Assembly (NCBI RefSeq): GCF_000718305.1
Contig: NZ_JOFQ01000006.1
Location: 1 to 64,000, forward strand
DNA: 64,000 nt
Source of the DNA: Streptomyces niger
GTDB taxonomy: Bacteria; Actinomycetota; Actinomycetes; Streptomycetales; Streptomycetaceae
Direction of reading: 5' to 3'
Below are positions 1 through 7,903 of the stretch, piece after piece; the first letter of the stretch is position 1, and each line of letters starts with the position of its first letter. A program made the position numbers and the translations under genes. The notes under the pieces were generated by a model. The model saw nothing but the letters and a program-made list of their open reading frames with translations, did no database searches and was not told the DNA's origin.

Positions 1-99
1 GACTTCCTGCACACCTACAACTACCATCGCTGCCACACCGCACTCGGAGGCCAGCCACCCATCACCCGCGTCAACAACCCTGCGGGTCAATACACCTAG
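1..99 (+). pseudogene. Transposase C-terminal tail (DDE integrase type)
   Basis: The first 32 codons run from the window edge to a TAG stop at 97-99 and contain the pattern YNYHRCHTALGGQPP, the usual end of IS3/IS481-type integrase-core transposases (F.xxYNxxRPHxALGxxxP). Only the tail is inside the window, so it is not known whether the element is intact to the left. It lies next to a truncated MFS gene, consistent with insertion-associated decay. Confidence 0.75.
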
Positions 100-395
100 C
101 GCCTGGATCAATCCTGGCCATGACCTTCCTGCTGCCTGCCGGCCTCGTCGACGAATCCGATCGCTCCGGCCTCCAGGCGAGCGAGGAAGTCGCGCGGGCA
201 GCCGGAACGCCATTCGTCAGCTGAGCTGATCCGGAGTCACAACACGATCAGCGGCCTCGCGGATCTGGCGGATTTGGCGGCAACATCCTCAGGCCTACTG
301 CCTACCGGCATCCGCGCCACCGTGGACTGCTCGGCGGATGACGTTGTTGCCGGCCGGGCGGGCCCGTAGGGCCGCGAGGGATGAGCTCATCGGAC
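100..395. other. Non-coding or decayed interval
   Basis: About 300 bases between the transposase tail and the MFS remnant. A 34-codon open frame (120-224, plus strand) shows no family resemblance. No inverted terminal repeat or convincing promoter was seen. Confidence 0.4.
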
Positions 396-585
396 CTACC
401 CGGCCAGGACGAGCTGCACCGCGCCGGGGCCTGCGCGCAAGCCGGTTGGATGGCTGTGAGCCGCGACCTGTCCGATCGTCGGGTTGAGCAGCTGCACGAA
501 TGGCGCGCTGAGCACCACCGGTACAACCACCGAACACAGCCACCGGCGGCAGCCACAGGAGGGGCAGCCACCGGCGGCCGGTCAC
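396..585 (-). pseudogene. Truncated, frameshifted MFS transporter N-terminus
   Basis: A GTG at 585-583 overlaps the TGA of the upstream hydrolase (GTGA), suggesting a former translationally coupled pair. The first frame reads VTGRRWLPLLWL, then must shift to continue as SVVVPVVLSAPFVQLLNPT and GPGAVQLVLAG, ending in TAG at 398-396. This resembles the first membrane helix and start of the second helix of DHA2-type MFS exporters (FVQLLN...IQLVLAGYQ). The shift coincides with two imperfect 13-bp tandem units (CCTCCTGTGGCTG and CCGCCGGTGGCTG); removing one restores the frame. Everything after the second helix is missing. Identification is from recalled family patterns. Confidence 0.6.
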
Positions 586-1484
586 CGGACCAGCGTCTCG
601 GCAAGTTGCTGTGGCCGGGCTGCGAAGGGGGTGTGGCTGCCCGGCAGGGTGTGGACGGTGAACGGTTCGTCCGGCATGGTCCGGTCGGCCTCCGCGATCA
701 TCAGGTCCTGTATGGCGGTCGGCAGCGCCTGGTCCTCCGCGCAGCGCAGGAAGGTGCGTGGGATACGGCCCCACCGCGCCGCGGTCAGGAGGACGGGGGT
801 CGCCGGAATGGCCAGCGGCAGGTCGGGGCTGAGCGCGGAGCGCCAGCGGTCGAAGCGGTCCGCGGGCGTGTCGTGGTAGTGGGTCTGCCGTAGTTCCTCG
901 ACGTAGGCGGGGTCCGGGGAGAGCGGGTCGATCCGTACGGCGCCCAGCGCCTGGGGATCGCCGAGGTTGAGGCTCCGTCCCCGTGCGGCGGCGTTCTCCG
1001 GAGTGCTGAGGTAGTCGAAGAAGCGGGGGCGGCCGCCGGGGACGAACGCGGAGAGGTAGACGATGCGGTCGACCAGTTCGGGCGCGCGCTCCGCGGCCAG
1101 CGAGGCGGGGCCGCCGCCCGCGCTGTGGGCGACGAGTACGACACGGCGGTAGCGGCGGACCCGGCGCAGTGTGTCCAGGACGACAGCGGCGCAGTCGTCC
1201 ATCGTCACGTCGGCGAGCTGCGAGCGTTGGGTCAGCAGACCGGGGCGGCCGGGCAGCAGGTACCCGCTGAGCAAGGGGGCGTCGAAGCCGTGCCCAGGCA
1301 GGTCGACGGCCACGCTCGCGGCGCCGAGGCCGGCGAGGGCGCGTTGTGTCGCCGCCCACTGCCACGAGCCGTGCCAGGCACCGTGGACCAGGACGAAGAC
1401 GGTGTGGTGCAGGCCGTGCTTGGTGTCGTGCTTCCGGTCGTTTCGCAGGTCGTTCCGCGGAGTGTCGTGCAGGGGTGGCGTCAT
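582..1484 (-). CDS. Alpha/beta hydrolase (esterase, HNL/EstC-like)
   Basis: A 300-residue alpha/beta-hydrolase, probably a cytoplasmic esterase or thioesterase-like enzyme. After a short charged N-terminus (MTPPLHDTPRNDLRN) the core opens with VLVHGAWHGSW, the oxyanion-hole strand; the nucleophile elbow is VAHSAGG, and the catalytic histidine is expected in LPGSHTPF near the end. This pattern is typical of the hydroxynitrile-lyase/methyl-esterase-like branch. ATG 1484 has GGGAG five bases upstream; an in-frame ATG three codons earlier (1493) is a poorer fit. It overlaps the start of the broken MFS gene by four bases and is divergent from the LysR gene, which is likely to regulate it. Substrate unknown. 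Confidence 0.85.
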   Translation of the reverse strand: MTPPLHDTPRNDLRNDRKHDTKHGLHHTVFVLVHGAWHGSWQWAATQRALAGLGAASVAVDLPGHGFDAPLLSGYLLPGRPGLLTQRSQLADVTMDDCAAVVLDTLRRVRRYRRVVLVAHSAGGGPASLAAERAPELVDRIVYLSAFVPGGRPRFFDYLSTPENAAARGRSLNLGDPQALGAVRIDPLSPDPAYVEELRQTHYHDTPADRFDRWRSALSPDLPLAIPATPVLLTAARWGRIPRTFLRCAEDQALPTAIQDLMIAEADRTMPDEPFTVHTLPGSHTPFAARPQQLAETLVR

Positions 1485-1575
1485 GGCTCCCATCCCACTG
1501 GGAAGTGGAGGAGCCATCCAGCGAAAGATATGGAAAGCTGAGCGGCGATACCTGTTGTGTATGGGGAGGTTGGTC

Positions 1576-2505
1576 GTGGAGGCGCGGCATCTGCGGTATG
1601 CGCTCGCCCTCGCCGAGCACGGGCACTTCGGCCGGGCGGCCCGCGCGTTGGGGATCGCGCAGCCTCCGCTGTCCAAGCAGATCGCCGACCTGGAGCGCGA
1701 GACCGGGGCCCGGCTGTTCGACCGCACGCGCCGGGGCGTGTTTCCCACCGCCGCCGGTGAGGCGTTCCTCGCCCGGGCGCGGCGGGCGCTTCAGGAGATG
1801 ACGGCGGCCACGGTGGATGCGGGCCGGGCAGCGCGCGGCGAGACGGGCCGGCTGCGTCTGGGGTTCATCGCGTCCGCGCTGCTCGCGCCGCTGCCGGACG
1901 TGTTGGGCCGGTTCGGTCGCGAGCGGCCCGATGTGCGGCTGGAACTGCACGAGATGGCATCCAGCCGCAGCGCATCCGCCCTCATCGCAGGAGAACTGGA
2001 CGTGGCCGTCACCCTCGGACCGCCGCGGGGCGCCGGAGCCGAGCACCTGGTGTCCGTACCGATCGGCCACGACCATCTGATCGCCGTCGTCAGCAGCGCA
2101 CACCCCTACGCCGGGCAGGAGTCGGTGACCCTGGACCAGCTACGGCGCCGGCCGCTGATCGTGGCCGCCGGGGAGGACGAGCCCGCGGTCACCGCCGGGC
2201 TGCGCACCCTGCTGGGCGAGGACTCCCCCGCGCTGATCGGTGCGACCTTCGCCAGGGACGTGCACACGATCATCGGCCTGGCCGCCTGCGGAGTCGGCGT
2301 GGGACTCGGGCCCTCCCGCATGCTGTCGGCCCCACGCCCGGGCGTCCGCTTCTGCGAAGTGACCCCGCGTACGGCGCTGCCCGACCTCATCCTGTCCTTC
2401 ACCGACGAGGACCGCTCTCCGGCGCTGGGCGCCTTCCTCGACACCGTCCGCAGGAACTGCCCCGACGTCGGTGCCGCACTCGACCGGCGGCTGAGCCATG
2501 CGTGA
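1576..2505 (+). CDS. LysR-family transcriptional regulator
   Basis: A 309-residue LysR-type regulator: winged helix-turn-helix at residues 1-60 (HLRYALALAEHGHFGRAARALGIAQ... PPLSKQIADLERETGARLFDRT), then the linker helix and a two-lobed effector-binding domain beginning GRLRLGFIASALLAPLP. The length is typical. GTG 1576 is preferred because GGGGAGG lies at 1563-1569; ATG 1561 would add five residues. It is transcribed divergently from the adjacent alpha/beta hydrolase, the standard arrangement in which a LysR protein activates its divergent neighbour in response to a small molecule. The effector cannot be deduced. Confidence 0.92.
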   Translation: MEARHLRYALALAEHGHFGRAARALGIAQPPLSKQIADLERETGARLFDRTRRGVFPTAAGEAFLARARRALQEMTAATVDAGRAARGETGRLRLGFIASALLAPLPDVLGRFGRERPDVRLELHEMASSRSASALIAGELDVAVTLGPPRGAGAEHLVSVPIGHDHLIAVVSSAHPYAGQESVTLDQLRRRPLIVAAGEDEPAVTAGLRTLLGEDSPALIGATFARDVHTIIGLAACGVGVGLGPSRMLSAPRPGVRFCEVTPRTALPDLILSFTDEDRSPALGAFLDTVRRNCPDVGAALDRRLSHA

Positions 2506-2540
2506 TGCACACCGCGGTCTGTGCGCGCCATGACCCGGGT

Positions 2541-2580
2541 CTCGCCGGTTCTCGGCGGTTCTCGGCGGTTCTCGCCGGGG
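2541..2580. repeat. Four tandem 10-bp units
   Basis: Units of ctcgSSggtt follow one another (CTCGCCGGTT, CTCGGCGGTT twice, CTCGCCGGGG) in the gap between the LysR gene and the convergent MFS gene. They do not form a clear terminator hairpin. Confidence 0.7.
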
Positions 2581-2699
2581 CTTCCTGACGAGAACCCCGA
2601 GCGCTGTTGCAGGGCGACGGCGGCGGCAGGCCGGTGATCTCCCTCGGCCCGGGGGCGCGCCGACCTGGAGGGCGGACGCTGGAGTCCGTCTTCGGTGGG

Positions 2700-4058
2700 T
2701 CAGTCGGTCGGACCGGGGTGCACCGCGGCCGTGGAGGACTCGGCGGTGGTAGCCCTCGGCTGTGAGAAAGACTCCGGGTTCGGCTTCGGGCGGCGCCACG
2801 GGCCGCGGAAGAGGAGCGACGCGGGGATGAAGAGGGCCATGCAGCCCACCGCGATGAACAGCCAGCCGTGCCAGCCGTGTGACTCGACCACGTGCGGCAC
2901 GAGTACCAGCACCACGACCGCCACGCCCTTGGTCAGGAAGGTGAACACTCCCCAGGCGGTGCCCTGCAGTCGTGGGTCGATGTCCTCGGCGTTCTCCGAG
3001 TAGTTCGCCATCCACGGTCCGTAGGCGCATCCCATGGCGCCGCCGAGGAGCGCGCCGGTGACGGCGATGTGCAGGTGCGAGACGTCTTCGCGCCCGATGA
3101 GGCTCGCCAGATACGCGGTGAGGAGCGCGGCGGCCAATGTGCCGGCCGTACCGAGTGGCTTGCGCAGCTGCAGTCGGTCGGAGACGCGGCCGGCCACGAT
3201 GAGGGTGAGGATGTTCAGCACCCAGAACGCCGACATGACCTGCGAGGCCGTCGCGGCGTCCAGGTGGAAGCTGTCCGCGAGCATGGTCTGCCCGTAGAGG
3301 GTGAGCGTGATGTAGAGGACCAGCCAGCAGGCGATGGCCACCACATGGGCCCAGATGGTGCGCTGCGCGAACAGGTCGCGGACGCGGGGCGGTGTGGCAT
3401 GGTCCGCCCGGCTGATCGCTTCCTGCTCGGTGCGGAGGATGCGGGCCCGCAGTTCCGGTGAGAGGTCCGCGATGTTGAAAGCGATCACCACGGAGAGCAC
3501 GAGGGACACCGCGCCCATGATGACGAACTGCGACCGCCAGGAGTCGTCGAAGAGCGGCAGGGTGAGGCTCGCGACCGTAGCGGCCAGGAAGCTCGCCCCG
3601 ACCGGCCCCCAGGTCCAGAAGCCGAAGGCCTGCGCGCGGCCCATCCGCGGCGAGAAGTCCCGCACCAGCGGCGCGGTCCCGGCCATGGCCATGCCGTCCA
3701 CGACGGACAACACGGCTCTGACGGTGAGGAGTTGACCGGCCGTGTGGACCGTCGTCATCAGGAAGCAGCACACCGCGGTGAGCATCAGCAGGGGCACGAT
3801 GAGCCGGACCCGGCCCACGGTGTCGGTGAGCCGGCCGCCGACGGCCGAGGCGATGGCTCCGGCGACGAGTGCCGCCGCCGAGACGGCTCCGTAGGTGCTC
3901 AGTGTGATGTGCAGATCCTTGAGGAGCAGCGGGACCACCGGAGCGATCTGCCCCTCGTAGGAGGCGATCAGGACAGCGAGTACGGCCATGGAGAGGATGC
4001 GCATCCGTTGTCCGGTGGTCGGGTACTCGTCGAGCTCACGCACGGGGAAGAGCCTCAT
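2700..4058 (-). CDS. MFS transporter, 12 membrane helices
   Basis: A 452-residue major facilitator, likely the importer for the substrate of the operon upstream. The N-terminal region has a helix starting LSMAVLAVLIASYEGQIAPV, then VGGRLTDTVGRVRL, the canonical loop 2-3 signature (GxxxDxxGRxR). A second related motif, AGRVSDRLQLRKPL, marks the loop between helices 8 and 9. A hydrophilic C-terminal tail follows. ATG 4058 begins MRLFPVRELDEYP, giving family-like length. It is the last gene of the minus-strand acyl-CoA operon, separated by about 120 bases from the synthetase stop. Import of a carboxylic acid is an inference from context; export is possible. Confidence 0.85.
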   Translation of the reverse strand: MRLFPVRELDEYPTTGQRMRILSMAVLAVLIASYEGQIAPVVPLLLKDLHITLSTYGAVSAAALVAGAIASAVGGRLTDTVGRVRLIVPLLMLTAVCCFLMTTVHTAGQLLTVRAVLSVVDGMAMAGTAPLVRDFSPRMGRAQAFGFWTWGPVGASFLAATVASLTLPLFDDSWRSQFVIMGAVSLVLSVVIAFNIADLSPELRARILRTEQEAISRADHATPPRVRDLFAQRTIWAHVVAIACWLVLYITLTLYGQTMLADSFHLDAATASQVMSAFWVLNILTLIVAGRVSDRLQLRKPLGTAGTLAAALLTAYLASLIGREDVSHLHIAVTGALLGGAMGCAYGPWMANYSENAEDIDPRLQGTAWGVFTFLTKGVAVVVLVLVPHVVESHGWHGWLFIAVGCMALFIPASLLFRGPWRRPKPNPESFSQPRATTAESSTAAVHPGPTD

Positions 4059-4182
4059 TGCGCTACCCGCCCTTTCGGTGAAGGGAGCCCCCGAGAATGC
4101 CTCGGTGGGTGAGGAGGGGTGTGCCGGGTGTGCGGATGTGGGGGGGGACGTACTGAGCAGGCTGTTCGTGATCTTGGTCGGT

Positions 4183-6312
4183 TCAGGCCCAGGTGACGAG
4201 GGCGTCCAGTGCTTCCACCCGTGAACCCCGCACCAGGAGCGGGTTGACCTCCAGCGACTCCAGGCGGGGGCCCAGCGATCGGGCGAGTTCGCCGATGCGC
4301 ACCACTGCTTCGGCCACGGCGTCGAGGTCGGCCGGCTCGGTGCCCCGCGCGCCGTCGAGCAGCCGGGCTCCTCGCAGCTCCCCCAGGGCGCTTCGCACGT
4401 CCGCCGGGGTGACGGGCAGCAGGCGCAGTGCCGAGTCGGCGAGGATCTCGACCCAGATGCCACCGAGCGCGACGGCGAGGGTGAGGCCCCAGGTCGGGTC
4501 GCGGACGATGCCGACGAGGAGTTCCGTCCCGCCGCTGCGCTGCGGTTGGACGAGGACGGGAGCGGCGGCTCCGTGGCCGTGGTGCCGCAGTGTGTCCCGT
4601 ACCTCCCTGAAGGCATCGCGTACTGCGTCGGGCCCGTCGAGGTCCAGTCGGACGCCGCCGATGTCGCTCTTGTGCTGCAGCCCTTCGGCCGCTGCCTTGA
4701 GGACGACGGGGTAGCCCACGCGCTCGGCGGCCGCGACCGCCTCGTCCTCGTCGGCGGTGAGGGTGGAGGGGACGACGGGTACGCCATGGTCGGCGAGGAG
4801 TCGTGCGGCCCGGTGTTCCGTCCACACCTCCCCCGGCTGCCCGATGGTGACGGCCGCGGGGGCGGGCGCCGGTGGTTGCGTACGGAGTACGTCGGGCAGT
4901 GACCGAGACCACCCCACGGCCGCGCCCAGCGCCTTCATGGTGTGATCGATGCCGCCGGCGACATGCGGGAATCCGGTCTCCGCCTGCAGGCCGCGGCCGG
5001 TCTCGGTGACGTCGGTGAGGACGTTGCCGCTGACCACGACCGGCTTGTCGGTCCGCCGGATGGCCTCGGCGAAGGCCCCGAAGTACGCGCGCGCCGCCTC
5101 GGGGTCGGCCGGCGGAACACGGGGCAGATCGACGAGGGCGAGCACCGCGTCGATGCCGGGGTCGGCGGCGACGGTGTCCAGCGCACGAGGCAGGAGGGTG
5201 CGGTCGACCAGCACGTATCCGGTGACGTCGAGCGGGTTCTGTACGGTGGCGAAGTCCGGCACGGCCTCCTTGAGCCGGGCCGTGGTCTCCGGCGCGAACG
5301 GTGGGATCTCCAGCCCCTCCTGTTCCGCGCGGTCGGCGATGATCTCGCAGGCGCCACCGGAGGGGGTGACCACGCCGATCCGTCCGCCCGGCAGCGGCCC
5401 GGTTCGGGCGAGCAGCCCGGCGGTGAGGACCAGCTCCTCCAGCGAGTGAGCGCGGATGACGCCGAGCTGCCGGAAGGCCGCGTCGACGACACGGTCGTCG
5501 CCGACGAGCGCACCGGTGTGTGCCTGGGCGGTACGCGAGGCGAGGCGGCTGGCACCGATCTTCAATGCGACGATCGGCTTGCCCGCCTCGGCCGCGCGGC
5601 GGGCTACCCGGGCGAACTCGTCCGGGTGGCGCACCGTTTCGAGGAAGAGGGCGATGACCTCGGTCGCCGGATCGTCGACCAGGTGGTCGATGACGTCCGT
5701 GACGCTGAGGGACATCTCGTTGCCCATCGAGGTGAGCAGGGCCAGGCCGACGTTGCGGGCGTGCATGAAGGTGAGTACGGCGCTGGCGAGCGCACCGCTC
5801 TGCAGCACCACGGAGACCGGGCCGGCCGGCGGCGGCTGGGTGATGGCGAGACCGTACGGGGTGATGGAGGCGGCGGCGTTGACGTAGCCGTTGCCGTTCG
5901 GGCCCAGGACGTTGAGGCCCTGTTCCCGGACGAAGGAGTGGAGTTCTTCCTCGCGCCTGCGGCCCTCGGGCCCTGTCTCGCCGAATCCTGCGGTGAGGAT
6001 GACGTAGTTGCGGATGCCGAGTCGGGCGCCTTCGCGCAGCACGTCGAGCACGGCCGGTGTCGGCACCATGACGAAGGCGAGATCGACCGGCTCGCCGATG
6101 TCGGTGAGGCTCTTGCACGCCTTCTGGCCGTGCACCTCCGGCGAGCGGGGGTTGACGAGGTGGACGGAACCGGTGAAACCCTGGGTGAGCAGGTTCTGGT
6201 ACGTGCTCAGCGACCAGCCCGACTTGTCGGTGGCACCGACGAGGGCGATGGACTTCGGGGCGAACAGACCCCGCAGCGAGGTGTCCCGGCCGGTCCGCAC
6301 GCCGGCGGTCAT
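4183..6312 (-). CDS. ADP-forming acyl-CoA synthetase (acetate-CoA ligase family)
   Basis: A 709-residue single-chain NDP-forming acyl-CoA ligase, converting a carboxylate, CoA and ATP to acyl-CoA, ADP and phosphate. The N-terminal CoA-binding Rossmann domain begins LFAPKSIALVGATDKSG; NVLGPNGNGYVN is the conserved family loop; AQAHTGALVGDD carries the phosphohistidine expected for the succinyl-CoA-ligase-like middle domain. The C-terminal third is an ATP-grasp domain (YPVVLKAAAEGLQHKSDIGG). There is no GNAT domain, so it is not a Pat-type acetyltransferase. The start overlaps the stop of the OB-fold gene (ATGA), showing translational coupling. It probably activates the acid degraded by the operon, with the thiolase and dehydrogenase acting afterwards. 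Confidence 0.9.
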   Translation of the reverse strand: MTAGVRTGRDTSLRGLFAPKSIALVGATDKSGWSLSTYQNLLTQGFTGSVHLVNPRSPEVHGQKACKSLTDIGEPVDLAFVMVPTPAVLDVLREGARLGIRNYVILTAGFGETGPEGRRREEELHSFVREQGLNVLGPNGNGYVNAAASITPYGLAITQPPPAGPVSVVLQSGALASAVLTFMHARNVGLALLTSMGNEMSLSVTDVIDHLVDDPATEVIALFLETVRHPDEFARVARRAAEAGKPIVALKIGASRLASRTAQAHTGALVGDDRVVDAAFRQLGVIRAHSLEELVLTAGLLARTGPLPGGRIGVVTPSGGACEIIADRAEQEGLEIPPFAPETTARLKEAVPDFATVQNPLDVTGYVLVDRTLLPRALDTVAADPGIDAVLALVDLPRVPPADPEAARAYFGAFAEAIRRTDKPVVVSGNVLTDVTETGRGLQAETGFPHVAGGIDHTMKALGAAVGWSRSLPDVLRTQPPAPAPAAVTIGQPGEVWTEHRAARLLADHGVPVVPSTLTADEDEAVAAAERVGYPVVLKAAAEGLQHKSDIGGVRLDLDGPDAVRDAFREVRDTLRHHGHGAAAPVLVQPQRSGGTELLVGIVRDPTWGLTLAVALGGIWVEILADSALRLLPVTPADVRSALGELRGARLLDGARGTEPADLDAVAEAVVRIGELARSLGPRLESLEVNPLLVRGSRVEALDALVTWA

Positions 6313-6719
6313 GCCCCCACCTCCGCGCGGAAACAGGGGAGTTGGGGAGCGTCCGGCGCGTCGTCGAGCCGCGTCACCCGCAGGCGTACGCGGTCGCCGA
6401 TCGCCACCGGTGTCTCGCCGACGATCCTGGACATCATCCGGACTCCCTCATCGAGGTCGATCAGAGCGATGGTGAACGGGACCTGCTCCGCGAAGGCCCC
6501 GAAGGCGCGGTGGACGACGGTCTTGGAGTACACCGTCCCGGTGCCGGCCGCGAGCAGGGGCTCCAGCCCCTCGCCGAAGCAGTGCGGACAGACGACCCGC
6601 GCGGGAAAGACGGCGCGTGCGCAGTCTCGGCAGCGCTGCAGGCGCAGCTCACCCAGGGCGACACCGTCCCAGAACGGCTTGGATTCGGCGTCGATGACAA
6701 TGGACGGCAGGTCCGGCAT
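6309..6719 (-). CDS. Zn-ribbon / OB-fold acyl-CoA-binding protein (DUF35)
   Basis: A 136-residue protein of the DUF35 (ChsH2-like) family. A rubredoxin-like zinc ribbon sits near residue 30 (CRDCARAVFPARVVCPHC, two CxxC pairs), followed by an OB-fold with the typical TGTVYSKTVVHRAF and FTIALIDLDEGVRMMSRI strands. Such proteins pair with a neighbouring thiolase-like protein or hydratase and help bind acyl-CoA. The gene sits five bases after the thiolase-like gene and overlaps the synthetase start, as expected for a subunit of the same complex. Confidence 0.9.
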   Translation of the reverse strand: MPDLPSIVIDAESKPFWDGVALGELRLQRCRDCARAVFPARVVCPHCFGEGLEPLLAAGTGTVYSKTVVHRAFGAFAEQVPFTIALIDLDEGVRMMSRIVGETPVAIGDRVRLRVTRLDDAPDAPQLPCFRAEVGA

Positions 6720-6724
6720 GCTCC

Positions 6725-7903
6725 TCAGCTCCTGGAGAGGACGACGGTCGAGGTGGACGAGAGCACGCCTCCGGTGCCGTGGACGAGGGCGAGCTCCGCT
6801 CCCTCGACCTGGCGACCCGGCCGGCCTGGCTGGTCTGGCTGGTCTGGCTGGTCCCGGAAGTCGCCGCGCAGCTGCCGGGTGGCCTCGATGAGCAGGAAGA
6901 TTCCGTACATGCCCGGGTGGGTGTACGAGAGGCCGCCGCCGTTGGTGTTCATCGGCAGCTCGCCGCCGGGTGCCGTACGGCCTGCCGCGACGAACCGGCC
7001 GGCCTCCCCCGGCTTGCAGAAACCCAGCGATTCCAGGGTGAGCAGCACCGTGATGGTGAAGGAGTCGTAGATCGCCAGCAGGTCCACGTCCTCGTGCGTC
7101 ACGCCGGCGCGCTCCAGCGCGAGCGGCCCGGTGCGGGCGGCTCCGGTCACGGTGAGGTCCGGCATCTGGGAGATGGATGTGTGGGTGGTGGTTTCGGCGT
7201 GGCCGCGGACGACGACGGGGCGGGTGGCCACGTCCTGCCAGCGGTCCTCCGCGGCGACCACGACCGCGCCCCCGCCATCGGTGACGAGGCAGCAGTCGAG
7301 TTTGTGCAGCGGCTCGGCGATCAGTGGTGAGGCGAGGACGTCGGCCACGGTGATGGGGTCGCGGTGGTAGGCGCGCGGGTTGCGGGCCGCCCACTGCCGC
7401 GCGCTCACCGCGACCTCGGCCAGTTCTTCGCTCGTCACGCCGTACTCATGCATGTAGCGCGCGGCGGCCAGCGCGTACGCGCCCACGGGCTGGGGCAGGC
7501 CGAAGGGCTGCTCGTACTGCTCGGTCAGCGTCCCGGGGCGCGGCCGGCCGCGGGTGCGGTCGCTGCGTTGGGTGCTGCCGTAGGTGATCAGGGCGACGTC
7601 GATGAGGCCGGCCTCGATCGCCGCCGTCGCGTGGCCGATGTGGGCCTCGAAGGAGGAGCCACCGATGTTGGTTCCGTCGAGGTGGTCGGGGTGCATGCCG
7701 AGGTACTCGGCGAGCGTCAGGGCCGGGGCCCAGGACCAGTTTCCCGCGGTGAACAGCCCGTCCACGTCGCCGAGTGTCAGGCCCGCCTCGGCGAGTGCCG
7801 CGCTGCTCGCCCGGGCCTGCTGGGAGAGCACGGTCAGGTGCGGCGTTCTGCCGAGCTCGGACTCGGCGACGCCGACGATCGCCGCGCGGCGCCGCGGGCT
7901 CAC
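6725..7903 (-). CDS. Thiolase-family protein (SCP2-thiolase type)
   Basis: A 392-residue thiolase-fold protein, probably cleaving or condensing acyl-CoA with the DUF35 partner next to it. It opens RAAIVGVAESELGR, contains LPMNTNGGGLSYTHPGMYG (the C-terminal substrate motif of this branch) and ends LVHGTGGVLSSTSTVVLSR. The GTG start at 7903 overlaps the dehydrogenase stop (GTGA). The position of the classical nucleophilic cysteine near residue 90 reads GGSSFEAHIGHA, without a cysteine, as in SCP2-thiolase-like aldolases that pair with DUF35 proteins, so a retro-aldol role is possible. A short 9-bp DNA repeat encodes DQPDQPDQPGRPGR before the last strand, an unusual insertion. Confidence 0.85.
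   Translation of the reverse strand: MSPRRRAAIVGVAESELGRTPHLTVLSQQARASSAALAEAGLTLGDVDGLFTAGNWSWAPALTLAEYLGMHPDHLDGTNIGGSSFEAHIGHATAAIEAGLIDVALITYGSTQRSDRTRGRPRPGTLTEQYEQPFGLPQPVGAYALAAARYMHEYGVTSEELAEVAVSARQWAARNPRAYHRDPITVADVLASPLIAEPLHKLDCCLVTDGGGAVVVAAEDRWQDVATRPVVVRGHAETTTHTSISQMPDLTVTGAARTGPLALERAGVTHEDVDLLAIYDSFTITVLLTLESLGFCKPGEAGRFVAAGRTAPGGELPMNTNGGGLSYTHPGMYGIFLLIEATRQLRGDFRDQPDQPDQPGRPGRQVEGAELALVHGTGGVLSSTSTVVLSRS

Noticed and set aside
1..99. Attachment site or chromosome-end repeat
   Set aside because: Only a transposase tail is readable; no tRNA half, direct repeat or telomere-like palindrome cluster was seen.
295..2103. Long minus-strand open frame across the hydrolase and LysR genes
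   Set aside because: It is antisense or out of frame to two well-recognised genes, is Arg/Pro-rich and has no family motif. High GC makes such frames common.
4055..6118. Second long minus-strand frame inside the acyl-CoA synthetase gene
   Set aside because: Arg/Gly/Pro-rich shadow of the real frame, which has all the synthetase motifs.
4942..6891. Long plus-strand frame opposite the synthetase and OB-fold genes
   Set aside because: Antisense shadow; no ribosome site or motif.
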